A stretch of 64,000 nucleotides of DNA from Reichenbachiella carrageenanivorans (GTDB taxonomy: Bacteria; Bacteroidota; Bacteroidia; Cytophagales; Cyclobacteriaceae). The position numbers and the translations under genes are program-made. The stretch covers positions 2,823,501 to 2,887,500 of the forward strand of contig NZ_CP106735.1 in assembly GCF_025639805.1 (NCBI RefSeq). The letters are read 5' to 3'. Positions 1 to 8,709 of the stretch are shown in pieces. The notes beneath the pieces were generated by a model. It was given only the letters and a program-made list of their open reading frames with translations, was not told the origin of the DNA and did no database searches. How positions within the stretch are numbered: the first letter of the stretch is position 1; each line of letters opens with the position of its first letter.

Positions 1-2589
1 TTGAGATGAACCGACCAGCAAATCCAAATCACCATCTGCATCCAGGTCTTTCAACTGTGGTGCCGAACGGGATACAGAAAAGCCCTCTTGAATTCTTCCT
101 GGTATTAATTCACCACCTTCTTCATTGCCTAAATTGCCAAATGGATTGTCTTCGTCAGTTTGCTCAATAAATGCCGGAGCAGAAGCTGTCCCAGTATTTT
201 CGAAATAGTAAATATTTCCTCCACTTGAGCCGACTATGGCATCCATATCACCATCGCCATCCATATCAACAAATATAGGGTTGCTCTTACTTATATGGGT
301 GAGACCTGGTTCCTCTACTGGACCCTCTATTAGGGTTCTATAGTTTTCCCCCTCATCTTCTGGATATCCTCCACTACCTCTAATCAATTCATGGAATGGG
401 TTTGAAGTCTCTGTTTGCTCGCTAAAGGCGGCCGTGGCAGTAGTTCCCGTGTTTTTGTAGAAGCTAATGCCATCATAGGCAGTACCTACAAAAGCATCCA
501 TATCACCATCGCCGTCGATATCTACAAAAGTAGGGACGCTATATTCAACTTCGTTACTTACAAGATCCAATGGATTGAGGGGGTTGGGTGCTGGCTTGCC
601 ATTGTCGAAAGCAGGCGCTGAGGCTGTGCCAGTGTTTTTAAAGTAATGAAAACTGCCGTAACCCTCTCCAACCAACAGATCCATGTCTCCATCGTTGTCC
701 AAATCGGCCGCTGTGGTAAAACTATAATCGTCAACTTCAATACCATCGAAGGGGTTGTTGCTGTCTTTTAGCTTCACAAAGGCTGGAGCAGAAACGGTTC
801 CTGTATTTCTGAAGTAGTGTATATAGCCATATTCATCTCCTGACACAGCATCCAAATCGCCATCGCCATCGAAGTCTCCAAACGTAGGAGACGATTTGTA
901 ATTCACTATTTGGTCATCTCCAAAAGGATTGTCCGCACCTGTTTGCTCGGTAAAAGCAGGATTAGAAGCGGAGCCTGTATTTTTATAATATAAGACGCTG
1001 CCATAACTAGTGCCTAGGAATACATCGAAATCCCCATCATCATCGATGTCGACCAATTCAGGGTTGACCCATTCATTAAAGTACTCAAAGCCAAATGGAT
1101 TGCTTGATCCTGAAGTATGCTTCAGAAAACCTTCGTCTGTCTTCTCTAAATAAATGATATAACCATATCCGTCTCCTGCCAATGCATCTAGGTCGCCATC
1201 AGCATCTAAATCCGCCAAGGAGATACTGGAGTATTCCAGAACAGATATATCATCAAACGGATTAGCTTCATCAGTTTGTTCTTCGAAAGCTGGGTGAGTA
1301 GCCGTGCCCGTGTTTTTATAATATAAGATGTCGGAATTAATGCTGCCTGTGAGTACGTCCAAATCTCCGTCTCCATCAAAGTCTACAAAAGTAGGAGTAG
1401 CGTAGCGAGGGGCATGGAGGCCTGAAAACGGCGTCGTTCCAAAGTCAGGCTCAGAAGCCGTACCTTTGTTTTTGTAGTAAGTGAGATACCCATCATCGTC
1501 TCCGACCAAAAGGTCTAAATCGCCATCACCATCTAGGTCAGCGAATGCTGGGTGGCTTCTGTCGCCTCCCTCATTGTAGCCTATTAGGCTAAAAGGATTC
1601 GCTCTGTCTTCTAGTTCTATAAAATCAGGCGCAGAGGCTGAACCTGTATTTTTGAAAAATTGGATGTATTCCTCTTCATTTCCTGAGACCATATCGAAAT
1701 CACCATCATTGTCGATGTCGACGAAGGTAGGTGTGGCATATCCGTCTACTATAGAATCAGAACCAAAAGGACTAGCACCTCCTGTTTGTGCTTCAAAAGC
1801 TGGTGCAGAGGCTGTGCCAGTGTTTTTGTAGTAATAGATATAGCCATAGTAATCACCGATGAACAGATCGAAATCGCCATCTGCGTCGATATCGACTAAT
1901 GCAGGATTGGAATAATCATAATCTGTAGATATCCCATCAAACGGATTGTTTTCACCTGTCTGTTCTTCGAAAGCTGGGGCAGACGCTGTACCCGTATTTT
2001 TATAATAGAAAAGACCTCCATTCTCTTCACCCACCAAGGCATCAAGATCGCCGTCGGCATCTATGTCAGCAAAGGTGACATTGGAGTTGTATATATCATT
2101 TACCAAACCCAAAGGATTGTCTGCTCCAGTTCTTTTCTTAAAATGAGGTGCTGCAGCAGATCCTACGTTTTCGTAGTAATAAAAACCTACATAATATCCA
2201 TATTCTTTGCCTACGAAGAGATCCATGTCTCCGTCGTTGTCGATGTCGACAAATGTGGGGGTAGCATCGTCATCTAGTTCAATGCCATCGAATAGTACTT
2301 CACTTCCAGGGAATACCTGCTTTTCGAAGGTAAGTGTCTGTGCTTGAGACAATGTAGCGGTGAGTGTGAGTGCCAGGGCTGTGCCTGCTACTTGCACACC
2401 TATACGCAGCAAGGCTCTTTCTAGCCTGTGATACACGTTTTGCAACTTGCTCGTCAGTCTTTTGACTTCCCTTTCGCAAGGGTTTTCGCTCGCCAGCAGC
2501 ACCCGCATGCGGCGATAGAGGTTTCGGTACTTCCTAAATAATCGGTAGCGCACCGTGCCTCCTGAAAAACGTAGTTGTGGTTTTTTCAT
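1..2589 (-). CDS. FG-GAP/VCBS-repeat calcium-binding surface protein, 3' end cut by window
   Basis: The open frame starts at an ATG (2589-2587) and is still open at position 1, so at least 863 codons are present. My translation shows about 13 copies of a roughly 60-70 residue unit. Each has a DxDxDGDxD calcium loop (for example DIDNDGDMDLFVG), then a YYKNTGTASAPAF-like strand pair and an NPF turn. This is the FG-GAP/VCBS beta-propeller repeat of secreted adhesins and integrin-like proteins. The N-terminus is odd: about 58 very basic residues come before a hydrophobic segment (about 60-80) ending SQAQ, which resembles an extended signal peptide. The upstream gene on the same strand (TIGR03032) ends 34 bp before this start. 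No ribosome-binding site is evident. A C-terminal sorting domain may lie outside the window. The family call is firm; substrate and role are unknown. Confidence 0.85.
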   Translation of the reverse strand, partial: MKKPQLRFSGGTVRYRLFRKYRNLYRRMRVLLASENPCEREVKRLTSKLQNVYHRLERALLRIGVQVAGTALALTLTATLSQAQTLTFEKQVFPGSEVLFDGIELDDDATPTFVDIDNDGDMDLFVGKEYGYYVGFYYYENVGSAAAPHFKKRTGADNPLGLVNDIYNSNVTFADIDADGDLDALVGEENGGLFYYKNTGTASAPAFEEQTGENNPFDGISTDYDYSNPALVDIDADGDFDLFIGDYYGYIYYYKNTGTASAPAFEAQTGGASPFGSDSIVDGYATPTFVDIDNDGDFDMVSGNEEEYIQFFKNTGSASAPDFIELEDRANPFSLIGYNEGGDRSHPAFADLDGDGDLDLLVGDDDGYLTYYKNKGTASEPDFGTTPFSGLHAPRYATPTFVDFDGDGDLDVLTGSINSDILYYKNTGTATHPAFEEQTDEANPFDDISVLEYSSISLADLDADGDLDALAGDGYGYIIYLEKTDEGFLKHTSGSSNPFGFEYFNEWVNPELVDIDDDGDFDVFLGTSYGSVLYYKNTGSASNPAFTEQTGADNPFGDDQIVNYKSSPTFGDFDGDGDLDAVSGDEYGYIHYFRNTGTVSAPAFVKLKDSNNPFDGIEVDDYSFTTAADLDNDGDMDLLVGEGYGSFHYFKNTGTASAPAFDNGKPAPNPLNPLDLVSNEVEYSVPTFVDIDGDGDMDAFVGTAYDGISFYKNTGTTATAAFSEQTETSNPFHELIRGSGGYPEDEGENYRTLIEGPVEEPGLTHISKSNPIFVDMDGDGDMDAIVGSSGGNIYYFENTGTASAPAFIEQTDEDNPFGNLGNEEGGELIPGRIQEGFSVSRSAPQLKDLDADGDLDLLVGSSQ

Positions 2590-2623
2590 ATGATAGGAGT
2601 TTAATTTGATTTGTTAATTTTTC

Positions 2624-3742
2624 TCAATTGTTTATAGTTGTTGGTTGTTTCGGTTTGTCGGATGCACCCCATAGGGCTGCTCCTGGTATAGACAGCGCTT
2701 GCTGATGGATGTCCATGTCTGGTGATAGAATAGAAGGCCGCTTGAGCTCAGGCAGCACTTTGACATCGTAAATTTCGTCTACGGTCATTTGATATTTGAA
2801 ACTACCCACTACGCTGCCGTAGGGCAAATACACAGCTACTACGCCAGCGAAAGAGCTCTCGGCTATAGGCAAGTCTTTGAATGCCCAGGAGTTGTGTCGG
2901 AGCTTGGATACACCGATGAACAAGTAATCGCCATGTCGACTCATGCCTCTGGCAAAGCCTCCGAGTTGGCAGATCACTTCGTGCGATCCTGTTTCAGGGT
3001 CTATTTTGATAAGTTCGCCCTGAGTAGAGTTGAGTACATATAGTTTGCCATCATATATTCGTGGAGAGTGTGGCATACCCAGTCCGTCTTTGATGATTTT
3101 GCCCGAGGGGTATTCCATCACGATACCTCCATTCATTTTGCCATCTCTCCAGCCTTGCATGCTATTCGTATTTCCTAAAGCGGTCACATATTTGATTTCG
3201 CCATTTTCTGAGGCCAATCCATTGAGGTGGCATCGGTCTTCAGAGGCTAGCTCAGTGATGAATGGTGGTTTCCAGATGGGTGTGAAACTGTATTGGTGGT
3301 CGATTTTGCAAACACAAGAAAACAAAGTGTTGATGCCTATGATGGCCAGACCATCTTCTCCAAACATCATGTCGTGCATGGCTACATAGCCCGTATTGTA
3401 CCTGCTGCGGGGCACATATAGTCCGTCGTACACGTCAGGTTTTTTGGGGTAGCTTTTTGCTAGCCCACTGTTGTTTCGTAGCACGATTACTTCGTTTCGA
3501 GTCGCGATGGCGAGGCTGTCTTTGGCAGTAGCCATGCCCATAGGACTATTGAAGGTTCGCGGAAGCTGAATCAATTTGTCGCTTTCGATCGCACTGAGTA
3601 CGATTACTTTGTTGGCTTGGTAGGTGCTAATGGCTAAGGAAATGCCGAGCTTGTGAAGCAATTCGGCAAACTGAGGTGAGTATTCGCAGTCGAATGGTTT
3701 TGGTGCGCTATTCATGAACTTTTTAAAAAGAGCAATACGCAC
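2624..3742 (-). CDS. TIGR03032 family protein (uncharacterised, probable beta-propeller)
   Basis: The 372-residue product has the conserved blocks of the TIGR03032/DUF4915 family: FDCEYSPQFAELLHKLG with STYQANKVIVL near the N-terminus, EDRCHLNGLA at about 168-177, YVTALG at 185-190, GLGMPHSPR at 220-228 and GFARGM at 262-267. The repeated beta-rich pattern suggests a propeller fold. No signal peptide is evident, so it is probably cytoplasmic. A second Met at residue 11 (MNSAPKPF) is an equally plausible start and would begin just before the family's conserved part. It lies 34 bp upstream of the FG-GAP gene on the same strand, probably in one operon. The biochemical role is unknown. TIGR03032 proteins are often found near large repeat proteins and TPR glycosyltransferases, both of which flank it here. 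Confidence 0.85.
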   Translation of the reverse strand: MRIALFKKFMNSAPKPFDCEYSPQFAELLHKLGISLAISTYQANKVIVLSAIESDKLIQLPRTFNSPMGMATAKDSLAIATRNEVIVLRNNSGLAKSYPKKPDVYDGLYVPRSRYNTGYVAMHDMMFGEDGLAIIGINTLFSCVCKIDHQYSFTPIWKPPFITELASEDRCHLNGLASENGEIKYVTALGNTNSMQGWRDGKMNGGIVMEYPSGKIIKDGLGMPHSPRIYDGKLYVLNSTQGELIKIDPETGSHEVICQLGGFARGMSRHGDYLFIGVSKLRHNSWAFKDLPIAESSFAGVVAVYLPYGSVVGSFKYQMTVDEIYDVKVLPELKRPSILSPDMDIHQQALSIPGAALWGASDKPKQPTTINN

Positions 3743-4020
3743 AGGGGGAGAGGAATGTACTCCTTACCAGCTTGTATGCTTTTCGTTTTACTTGTGAAAA
3801 AAAATGCTGGTTGAAGGGAGGTTTTAATTCCGTTGTTTAAATCTCACTAAACCTGTAATTACAAACAAGTTCTTTTACGTAAAAAATATTTGATTAGGAG
3901 TAAGGAAGGAATTAGTTGAAATATTTCTAGTCTGTTGAGTAAGTTTCCTGCATGCACATATTTTATGTGGGAGTTATTCACCTAAGAAGCTTCAAAGTGA
4001 GACACTTTCTAAGGGGTCTC

Positions 4021-4057
4021 AATGTAGCTGTTTCGGAGTATCCGAAACAGCTACATT
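4021..4057. repeat. Perfect 17-bp inverted repeat in a divergent intergenic region
   Basis: The arms at 4021-4037 (aatgtagctgtttcgga) and 4041-4057 are exact reverse complements separated by 3 bases. It lies in the roughly 490-bp gap between the divergent starts of the TIGR03032 gene (3742) and the TPR glycosyltransferase (4235). No transcript should end here, and neither flank carries a T-run, so an ordinary terminator is unlikely. It could be an operator, a structured 5' leader of the plus-strand gene, or a cruciform-type repeat. I see no other gene or RNA in this gap. Confidence 0.75.
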
Positions 4058-4234
4058 TACCCAAATCTGCCTTAGGAATATTTTTTAAGGTAGTGGGTCG
4101 CGTAGGTTAGATGCGTTTGTACTGGGGGATGGACTAAAAGTTGTGGGGATTTATAATATGATTCTATATTAGCACATGCAAGTGTATCCTATGAGCAGGC
4201 AACTACTTTGCAAATACAGATACAGAAAAATAGT

Positions 4235-6274
4235 ATGAGTGCACTAAAAAATGAACAGGAGTATAAACGATTAGCAGGCTTATTATCTACAGACGAGTAT
4301 AATTTGGAGGCTTTGCTGTCTTTTGCCCAGCTTGCGTTTTCGCTTCGAAGGCATGAAGCAGCTCAAAAAAAACTAATCAACTATCAGAATAAGTACCCTG
4401 AGCAGGGTGAAGTATTATTCGCATTGGGGGTGAATTTTAAACAAATCGGAGCGTTTAAAAAAGCCCTTGTTTACTTTCTGAAAGTCAGCCAGTCCAAGCC
4501 CAAGACGAAAGGATTGTGGATCAATTTGGCGGACTGTTATTATCACCTGAATGATTACGGGAAGGCCGAGCAAAGCTTGAAACAAGGCATGAAATGGTCG
4601 GAAAACCATCCCGTAGTTCTCAATAGGTTGGCCTTTTTGTATAAGCAAACAGGCAGACAAAAAGAAGCAATGGCTTTATACCAGCAGCTGACCAAAGTGG
4701 CTGAATTTGCTGCGGCTGCACACTTCCAATTGGCTACGCTGATGCAAGAACTCAATATGCCGAACCAGTCTATTGCGCACTACAAGCACCACCTCAAGAT
4801 ACGTCCCGATCATGCCGACGCTTATTATGGGTTGGGGATTGCATATGCCTTCATGCAGGATTTCGAAAGGGCGATCGCTTGCTATCAGCAAGCACTGAAG
4901 TGCTCGCCCGATCACCTACAATCCCAAATGGAAATCAGCAGTGCCAAAGCGACTATTTGTGATTGGGGGTCTTACGAGGCAGACCGTGCCGCTTTCGAAC
5001 AAGCCTTGGTGCAGTTGTCGATGGCTGGAAATGTGAGTCTTACACGAGCGACTTTCGATATCAATTATTTCAACCTTTCTCCAGAGCTACATTTGGCTAC
5101 AGCCAAAAAATGTGCTGAGCAAATCGAGCAGGGAGTATCACGGCATGTGGATAAGCATTTTCCACCTTTGGATCAGTTGATACGAGGGGAGAATGATAAG
5201 ATAAAAGTGGGCTACTTGTCGCCAGATTTTCGAGAGCATGCGGTCGGGCGATTGCTATACGATGTGTATCGTCATCATGATAGGAGTAAGTTTGAAATAT
5301 ATGCCTACTCGATGATTGTGCCTGAGGAATCGGATGCAATCACTGAAGCCACTCAAAGTGGGTGCGACCATTTTGTGAATAGTCAAGGATGGTCGGCTTT
5401 TGAAATCGCGAAAAAAATTAGACAGGATGGTATTGATGTTTTAGTGGACCTGGTAGGGTACACCACCTATTGCAAGCCAGCAGTGAGCGCACTGAAGCCT
5501 GCACGGGTTCAGATGCATTATTTAGGAAATCCAGATACGATGGGTGCGAGTTTTGTGCCATATTTCCTAACGGATAGCACCTTGGTGCCCGACGAAGATC
5601 AAAAGTATTATACAGAACAACTGATGCGTTTAAAAAGCAGTTGGGTGGCTTCGCCGCTGCCTACCCAACTACCCATGATGACCCGAAAGGACTGCCATCT
5701 TCCAGAAGATGCTTTTGTGTATTGTAGTTTCAATTTCCCAAAAAAACTTAATCCTGAGACGTTTGATTTGTGGATGGAGATATTGCGCGAAGTGCCAAAT
5801 AGTGTGCTGTGGATCTATACGCCCCTTCAGCTACAGAAAGACCATTTGACTCATGAGGCCAAATTACGCGGTATCGATCCCGCTAGGATTATTTTCGCAG
5901 GCAATGCGCCATATCTTGAATACCTCGCTCGATTGCCACTAGCAGATTTGTTTTTGGATTGTCTTCATTATGGAGCAGGGTCTACCGCAGCCAATGCCCT
6001 CATGATGGGGCTCCCGCTGTTGGCCTTGCCGGGCAAGACCTTTGTTTCGAGATTAGGATCTAGTGTGAACGTAGCTGCCGGCATGAATGCATGGAACTGT
6101 AGCGACAAAGCGGAGTATCTGGATAAAGCCAAGTATTGGGGAACACATCAGGATGAGTTGGCGCAAGCCAAGGCAGGGTGGTCAGAAAAAGTAAAACAAT
6201 CTGCGCTTTGCGATATTCCTAGGTTTGTGTCTGATTTGGAGCGTGTCTATCTGCAACTTGTTAAAAGTTCTTAA
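4235..6274 (+). CDS. TPR-containing GT41 glycosyltransferase (O-GlcNAc transferase/SPINDLY type)
   Basis: The N-terminal half (to about residue 250) is a run of tetratricopeptide repeats. The rest is the GT41 catalytic region of O-linked GlcNAc/fucose transferases. It opens with KVGYLSPDFREHAVGRLL, whose His matches the first conserved catalytic-domain His of human OGT. It continues with CSFNFPKKLNPETFDLW, holding the nucleotide-sugar Lys, and ends with LHYGAGSTAANALMMGLP and ALPGKTFVSRLGSSV, the sugar-nucleotide pocket. The product is a soluble protein glycosyltransferase; the donor (UDP-GlcNAc or GDP-Fuc) cannot be told from sequence. The frame is also open upstream to a TTG at 4208, but I prefer the ATG at 4235 (MSALKNEQ). 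It is transcribed away from the surface-protein pair at 1-3742, which are possible acceptors (inference). Confidence 0.88.
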   Translation: MSALKNEQEYKRLAGLLSTDEYNLEALLSFAQLAFSLRRHEAAQKKLINYQNKYPEQGEVLFALGVNFKQIGAFKKALVYFLKVSQSKPKTKGLWINLADCYYHLNDYGKAEQSLKQGMKWSENHPVVLNRLAFLYKQTGRQKEAMALYQQLTKVAEFAAAAHFQLATLMQELNMPNQSIAHYKHHLKIRPDHADAYYGLGIAYAFMQDFERAIACYQQALKCSPDHLQSQMEISSAKATICDWGSYEADRAAFEQALVQLSMAGNVSLTRATFDINYFNLSPELHLATAKKCAEQIEQGVSRHVDKHFPPLDQLIRGENDKIKVGYLSPDFREHAVGRLLYDVYRHHDRSKFEIYAYSMIVPEESDAITEATQSGCDHFVNSQGWSAFEIAKKIRQDGIDVLVDLVGYTTYCKPAVSALKPARVQMHYLGNPDTMGASFVPYFLTDSTLVPDEDQKYYTEQLMRLKSSWVASPLPTQLPMMTRKDCHLPEDAFVYCSFNFPKKLNPETFDLWMEILREVPNSVLWIYTPLQLQKDHLTHEAKLRGIDPARIIFAGNAPYLEYLARLPLADLFLDCLHYGAGSTAANALMMGLPLLALPGKTFVSRLGSSVNVAAGMNAWNCSDKAEYLDKAKYWGTHQDELAQAKAGWSEKVKQSALCDIPRFVSDLERVYLQLVKSS

Positions 6275-6344
6275 AATTCGCAGGAAAAAATATTAAAGTC
6301 CGACTTTAAAAGAAGGTTTACCAAAAAGAAAATAAATTCGCAGC

Positions 6345-7412
6345 ATGTACAGCTATCAGAGATTATTCGACTTCGCAAAACAGGTCTTCGTGTCCATGGG
6401 GCATACTGAAAAAATGGCCGATACGGCCGCCACCGTATTGGTAAGTGCAGATATGCGCGGGGTAGACTCGCACGGCATCGCCAGACTCAAAGGCTATGTA
6501 CGTCTTTGGGAGGTGAATCGTATCAATCCGAAGCCGATTTTTCAAATAGAACATGAAACACCTTCTACTGCTGTGCTCAATGCGGATGAGTCTTTAGGTT
6601 TGATTTCTGGTCCAGAGGCCATGCGGATCGCCATGATCAAGGCTAAAAGTGTAGGTACTGGTTGGGTGTCGGTAAAAAACTCTAATCATTACGGTATCGC
6701 TGGGTACCATGCCATGATGGCGTTAGAAGAGGATATGATAGGTATTTCTATGACCAATGCTAGTCCGTTAGTAGCGCCTACTTTCTCCAAAGAAAGAATG
6801 CTAGGTACTAACCCGATTTCTGTAGCCATACCCGCGGGCAAGCAACCGCCGTTTGTAGCTGACATGGCAACTACCACCGCAGCCAATGGCAAGCTAGAAG
6901 TACTGCAAAGAAAACAAGAGGATGCGCCACTAGGCTGGGTGCAAGATCAAAATGGCATCCCTACTACCAATGCCAATGGCGTGAAAGAAGGTGGTGCCTT
7001 ATTGCCACTAGGCGGAGATAGGGATCATGCCTCTCACAAAGGCTACATTCTGGGGTCTATTGTAGATATTTTTTCGGCAGTACTATCAGGGGCCAACTAT
7101 GGGCCATGGGTGCCGCCGTTTGTTAGTTTTATAGATCCAGTATCAGATCCAGTAGGAGAAGGGTTGGGGCATTTCTTTGGTGCCATGCGAATTGATGCTT
7201 TTAGAAAGGCAGAGGATTTCAAAAATCACATGGATACTTGGATCGAAAGATTCAGAAATTCTACGCCTATAGATCCTAGTAATCCTGTGCAGATCCCAGG
7301 AGACTACGAACGAAACATGGAAGCTATCCGGTCTAAGGATGGTATACCTGTTTTAGATCCTGTAGTGAAGGACTTGAATGAACTAGCAGAAAAATTTAAG
7401 CTGAAATTTTAG
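6345..7412 (+). CDS. Malate/L-lactate dehydrogenase (Ldh_2) family NAD(P)-dependent oxidoreductase
   Basis: The 355-residue product matches the Ldh_2 family (YlbC, YiaK, ureidoglycolate and sulfolactate dehydrogenases), which reduces 2-oxoacids with NAD(P)H on a non-Rossmann fold. Marks are ADMRGVDSHGIARLKGY near residues 35-51 (catalytic His in DSHG), VKNSNHYGIAGYHAMMA at about 108-124, LGTNPISVAIPA and DMATTTAANGK, then a C-terminal GxGLGHFFGAMRID region. The length is normal for the family. A TAAATTCG promoter-like box lies at 6333-6340, just before the start. The last 4 bp overlap the convergent beta-barrel gene. The substrate cannot be assigned; malate, lactate or another 2-hydroxyacid are all possible. 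Confidence 0.85.
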   Translation: MYSYQRLFDFAKQVFVSMGHTEKMADTAATVLVSADMRGVDSHGIARLKGYVRLWEVNRINPKPIFQIEHETPSTAVLNADESLGLISGPEAMRIAMIKAKSVGTGWVSVKNSNHYGIAGYHAMMALEEDMIGISMTNASPLVAPTFSKERMLGTNPISVAIPAGKQPPFVADMATTTAANGKLEVLQRKQEDAPLGWVQDQNGIPTTNANGVKEGGALLPLGGDRDHASHKGYILGSIVDIFSAVLSGANYGPWVPPFVSFIDPVSDPVGEGLGHFFGAMRIDAFRKAEDFKNHMDTWIERFRNSTPIDPSNPVQIPGDYERNMEAIRSKDGIPVLDPVVKDLNELAEKFKLKF

Positions 7413-7954
7413 AAGCCTATTCCGATATTCATACCGATGACCCACGGGCTATCATAGCGGCCATTGTCGCCACCATCTGAATAGAGTACATTGTATAGGG
7501 CATAGAAATTCAAAAAGCCCTTGCCGCCCATGGGCTGGGTAATGCCGCCGCCTAGCAAAAAAGTGTCGTAAGTAGCTCTGCTGTCTATTTGATCCAAGAA
7601 GAAGATCTCATATCTTGCCATCACAAAGAAGGGCTGATACACCACGTATTGGGTAAAGAAATTAACACCATAGTCGTTGAAAGACTGTTCTATAGGCCTT
7701 TTGTATTTGAAATATTGGTAGGTGATCCCTACGCCTGCATTCCATTTTTCGGTGATGCGATAGCCTACTTGCCCGCTCACATTTACCCAAACTTGGTTGT
7801 CACTGATGCCAAATCCACCAAGTCCGCCTCCTACGTATATTTTGTCTACCCAAGCGGGTCGATCGTTGCCAAGCGCATTATATTCTCGCTGTGCAAAGCT
7901 CTGCATCACAAATAAAAGGCAGAAAAGCGCAATAAGGGATAGTTTTTTAATCAT
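7409..7954 (-). CDS. Secreted outer-membrane beta-barrel-like protein, unknown function
   Basis: The 181-residue product begins with a clear signal peptide (MIKKLSLIALFCLLFVMQSFAQ). The rest is rich in alternating aromatic/glycine beta-strands such as KIYVGGGLGGFGI, VNVSGQVGYRI, NAGVGITYQYFKY and FLLGGGITQPMGG, and ends in MNIGIGF with a terminal Phe, as outer-membrane barrels do. It is most likely a small 8-strand barrel. It lies about 40 bp downstream of the FtsB/DivIC gene on the same strand and may share its transcript. I recognise no named family. Confidence 0.75.
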   Translation of the reverse strand: MIKKLSLIALFCLLFVMQSFAQREYNALGNDRPAWVDKIYVGGGLGGFGISDNQVWVNVSGQVGYRITEKWNAGVGITYQYFKYKRPIEQSFNDYGVNFFTQYVVYQPFFVMARYEIFFLDQIDSRATYDTFLLGGGITQPMGGKGFLNFYALYNVLYSDGGDNGRYDSPWVIGMNIGIGF

Positions 7955-7993
7955 CTGCTTAAAGTTATGTCAAATAGAATAGGTGTGTGGGTA

Positions 7994-8284
7994 TTAGTCT
8001 TCTACTACAACGAATAAATCCTCTCCGTCTTTTTTCATGAAGTATTTTTCACGAGCAAATTCCTCTAAGAGATCCATGTCGTTGATGAGTGCTTCACGAT
8101 CAGCATTCACTTCTTCTATTTTCTGGAGATAGTATTGTTCTTGGTGCTCGAGTTCTTCTACTTTTTGGCTCAATTGGTATTGAGAATAAAAATCATTGGT
8201 GTCGAAAAATAGCATCCAAACCAAAAATGATAGACCTGAAAGGAAGTAGAAATTTTTGGTGATATGAAGTGATTTCTTAAACAT
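7994..8284 (-). CDS. FtsB/DivIC-family septum formation initiator
   Basis: The 96-residue product has the family's layout: a short cytoplasmic N-terminus, one membrane helix (YFLSGLSFLVWMLFF, about residues 13-27), a coiled coil (QLSQKVEELEHQEQYYLQKI) and a C-terminal EEFAREKYFMKKDGEDLFVV segment typical of FtsB/DivIC. These bitopic proteins bind FtsL and FtsQ and activate septal peptidoglycan synthesis. The acidic end EDLFVVVED matches the 'GE.l' motif. The length is typical. No other division gene is nearby. The family is clear; I leave the symbol blank because FtsB and DivIC cannot be separated here. Confidence 0.85.
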   Translation of the reverse strand: MFKKSLHITKNFYFLSGLSFLVWMLFFDTNDFYSQYQLSQKVEELEHQEQYYLQKIEEVNADREALINDMDLLEEFAREKYFMKKDGEDLFVVVED

Positions 8285-8709
8285 GCTAAATGTTAGTCAG
8301 CTGTAAAGTAAAAAATGAATCTTTCAATTGCCAAATATAAGTGCTCTTATCGTGATTTTGTGCACTGGTTAATATTAAACACTATAAAATAACCTTCCCT
8401 TACTTTTAAAATGTCGTCGATTGACATATGCTATATTTTGTTTCGATAGAGAACTGTATTTGTCAAATGCCAAGTAGTTTTAAATAAATAGCAGTGAGGT
8501 GAAAATATTAAGTGTAGGTAGATATAGAGGAATTATATTCTTTTTTAAACTTGATATGAATCCGAATTCAAAATATCCTGCAACCGACTGTGTAAGTATT
8601 CTACCATTGGTAGTTTCATTTTGAAAAATTATTTAAATGTCGGCTCGAATACATTCAATCTCATTATTCTTGCGACGTTTTCAAACATTAACTCAATCAC
8701 ATCAAATCC
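8285..8709. other. Intergenic region between divergent ftsB-like and TonB-receptor genes
   Basis: This 425-bp AT-rich stretch should hold the promoters of both divergent genes. I found no convincing RNA gene, long inverted repeat or conserved small ORF. An ATG-started frame at 8637 merely overlaps the receptor gene in another frame. Confidence 0.4.

Noticed and set aside
6293..6309. Short inverted repeat ttaaagtc/gactttaa before the Ldh-family gene
   Set aside because: With an 8-bp arm and a 1-base centre in AT-rich DNA it is weak and could be chance. No T-run follows.
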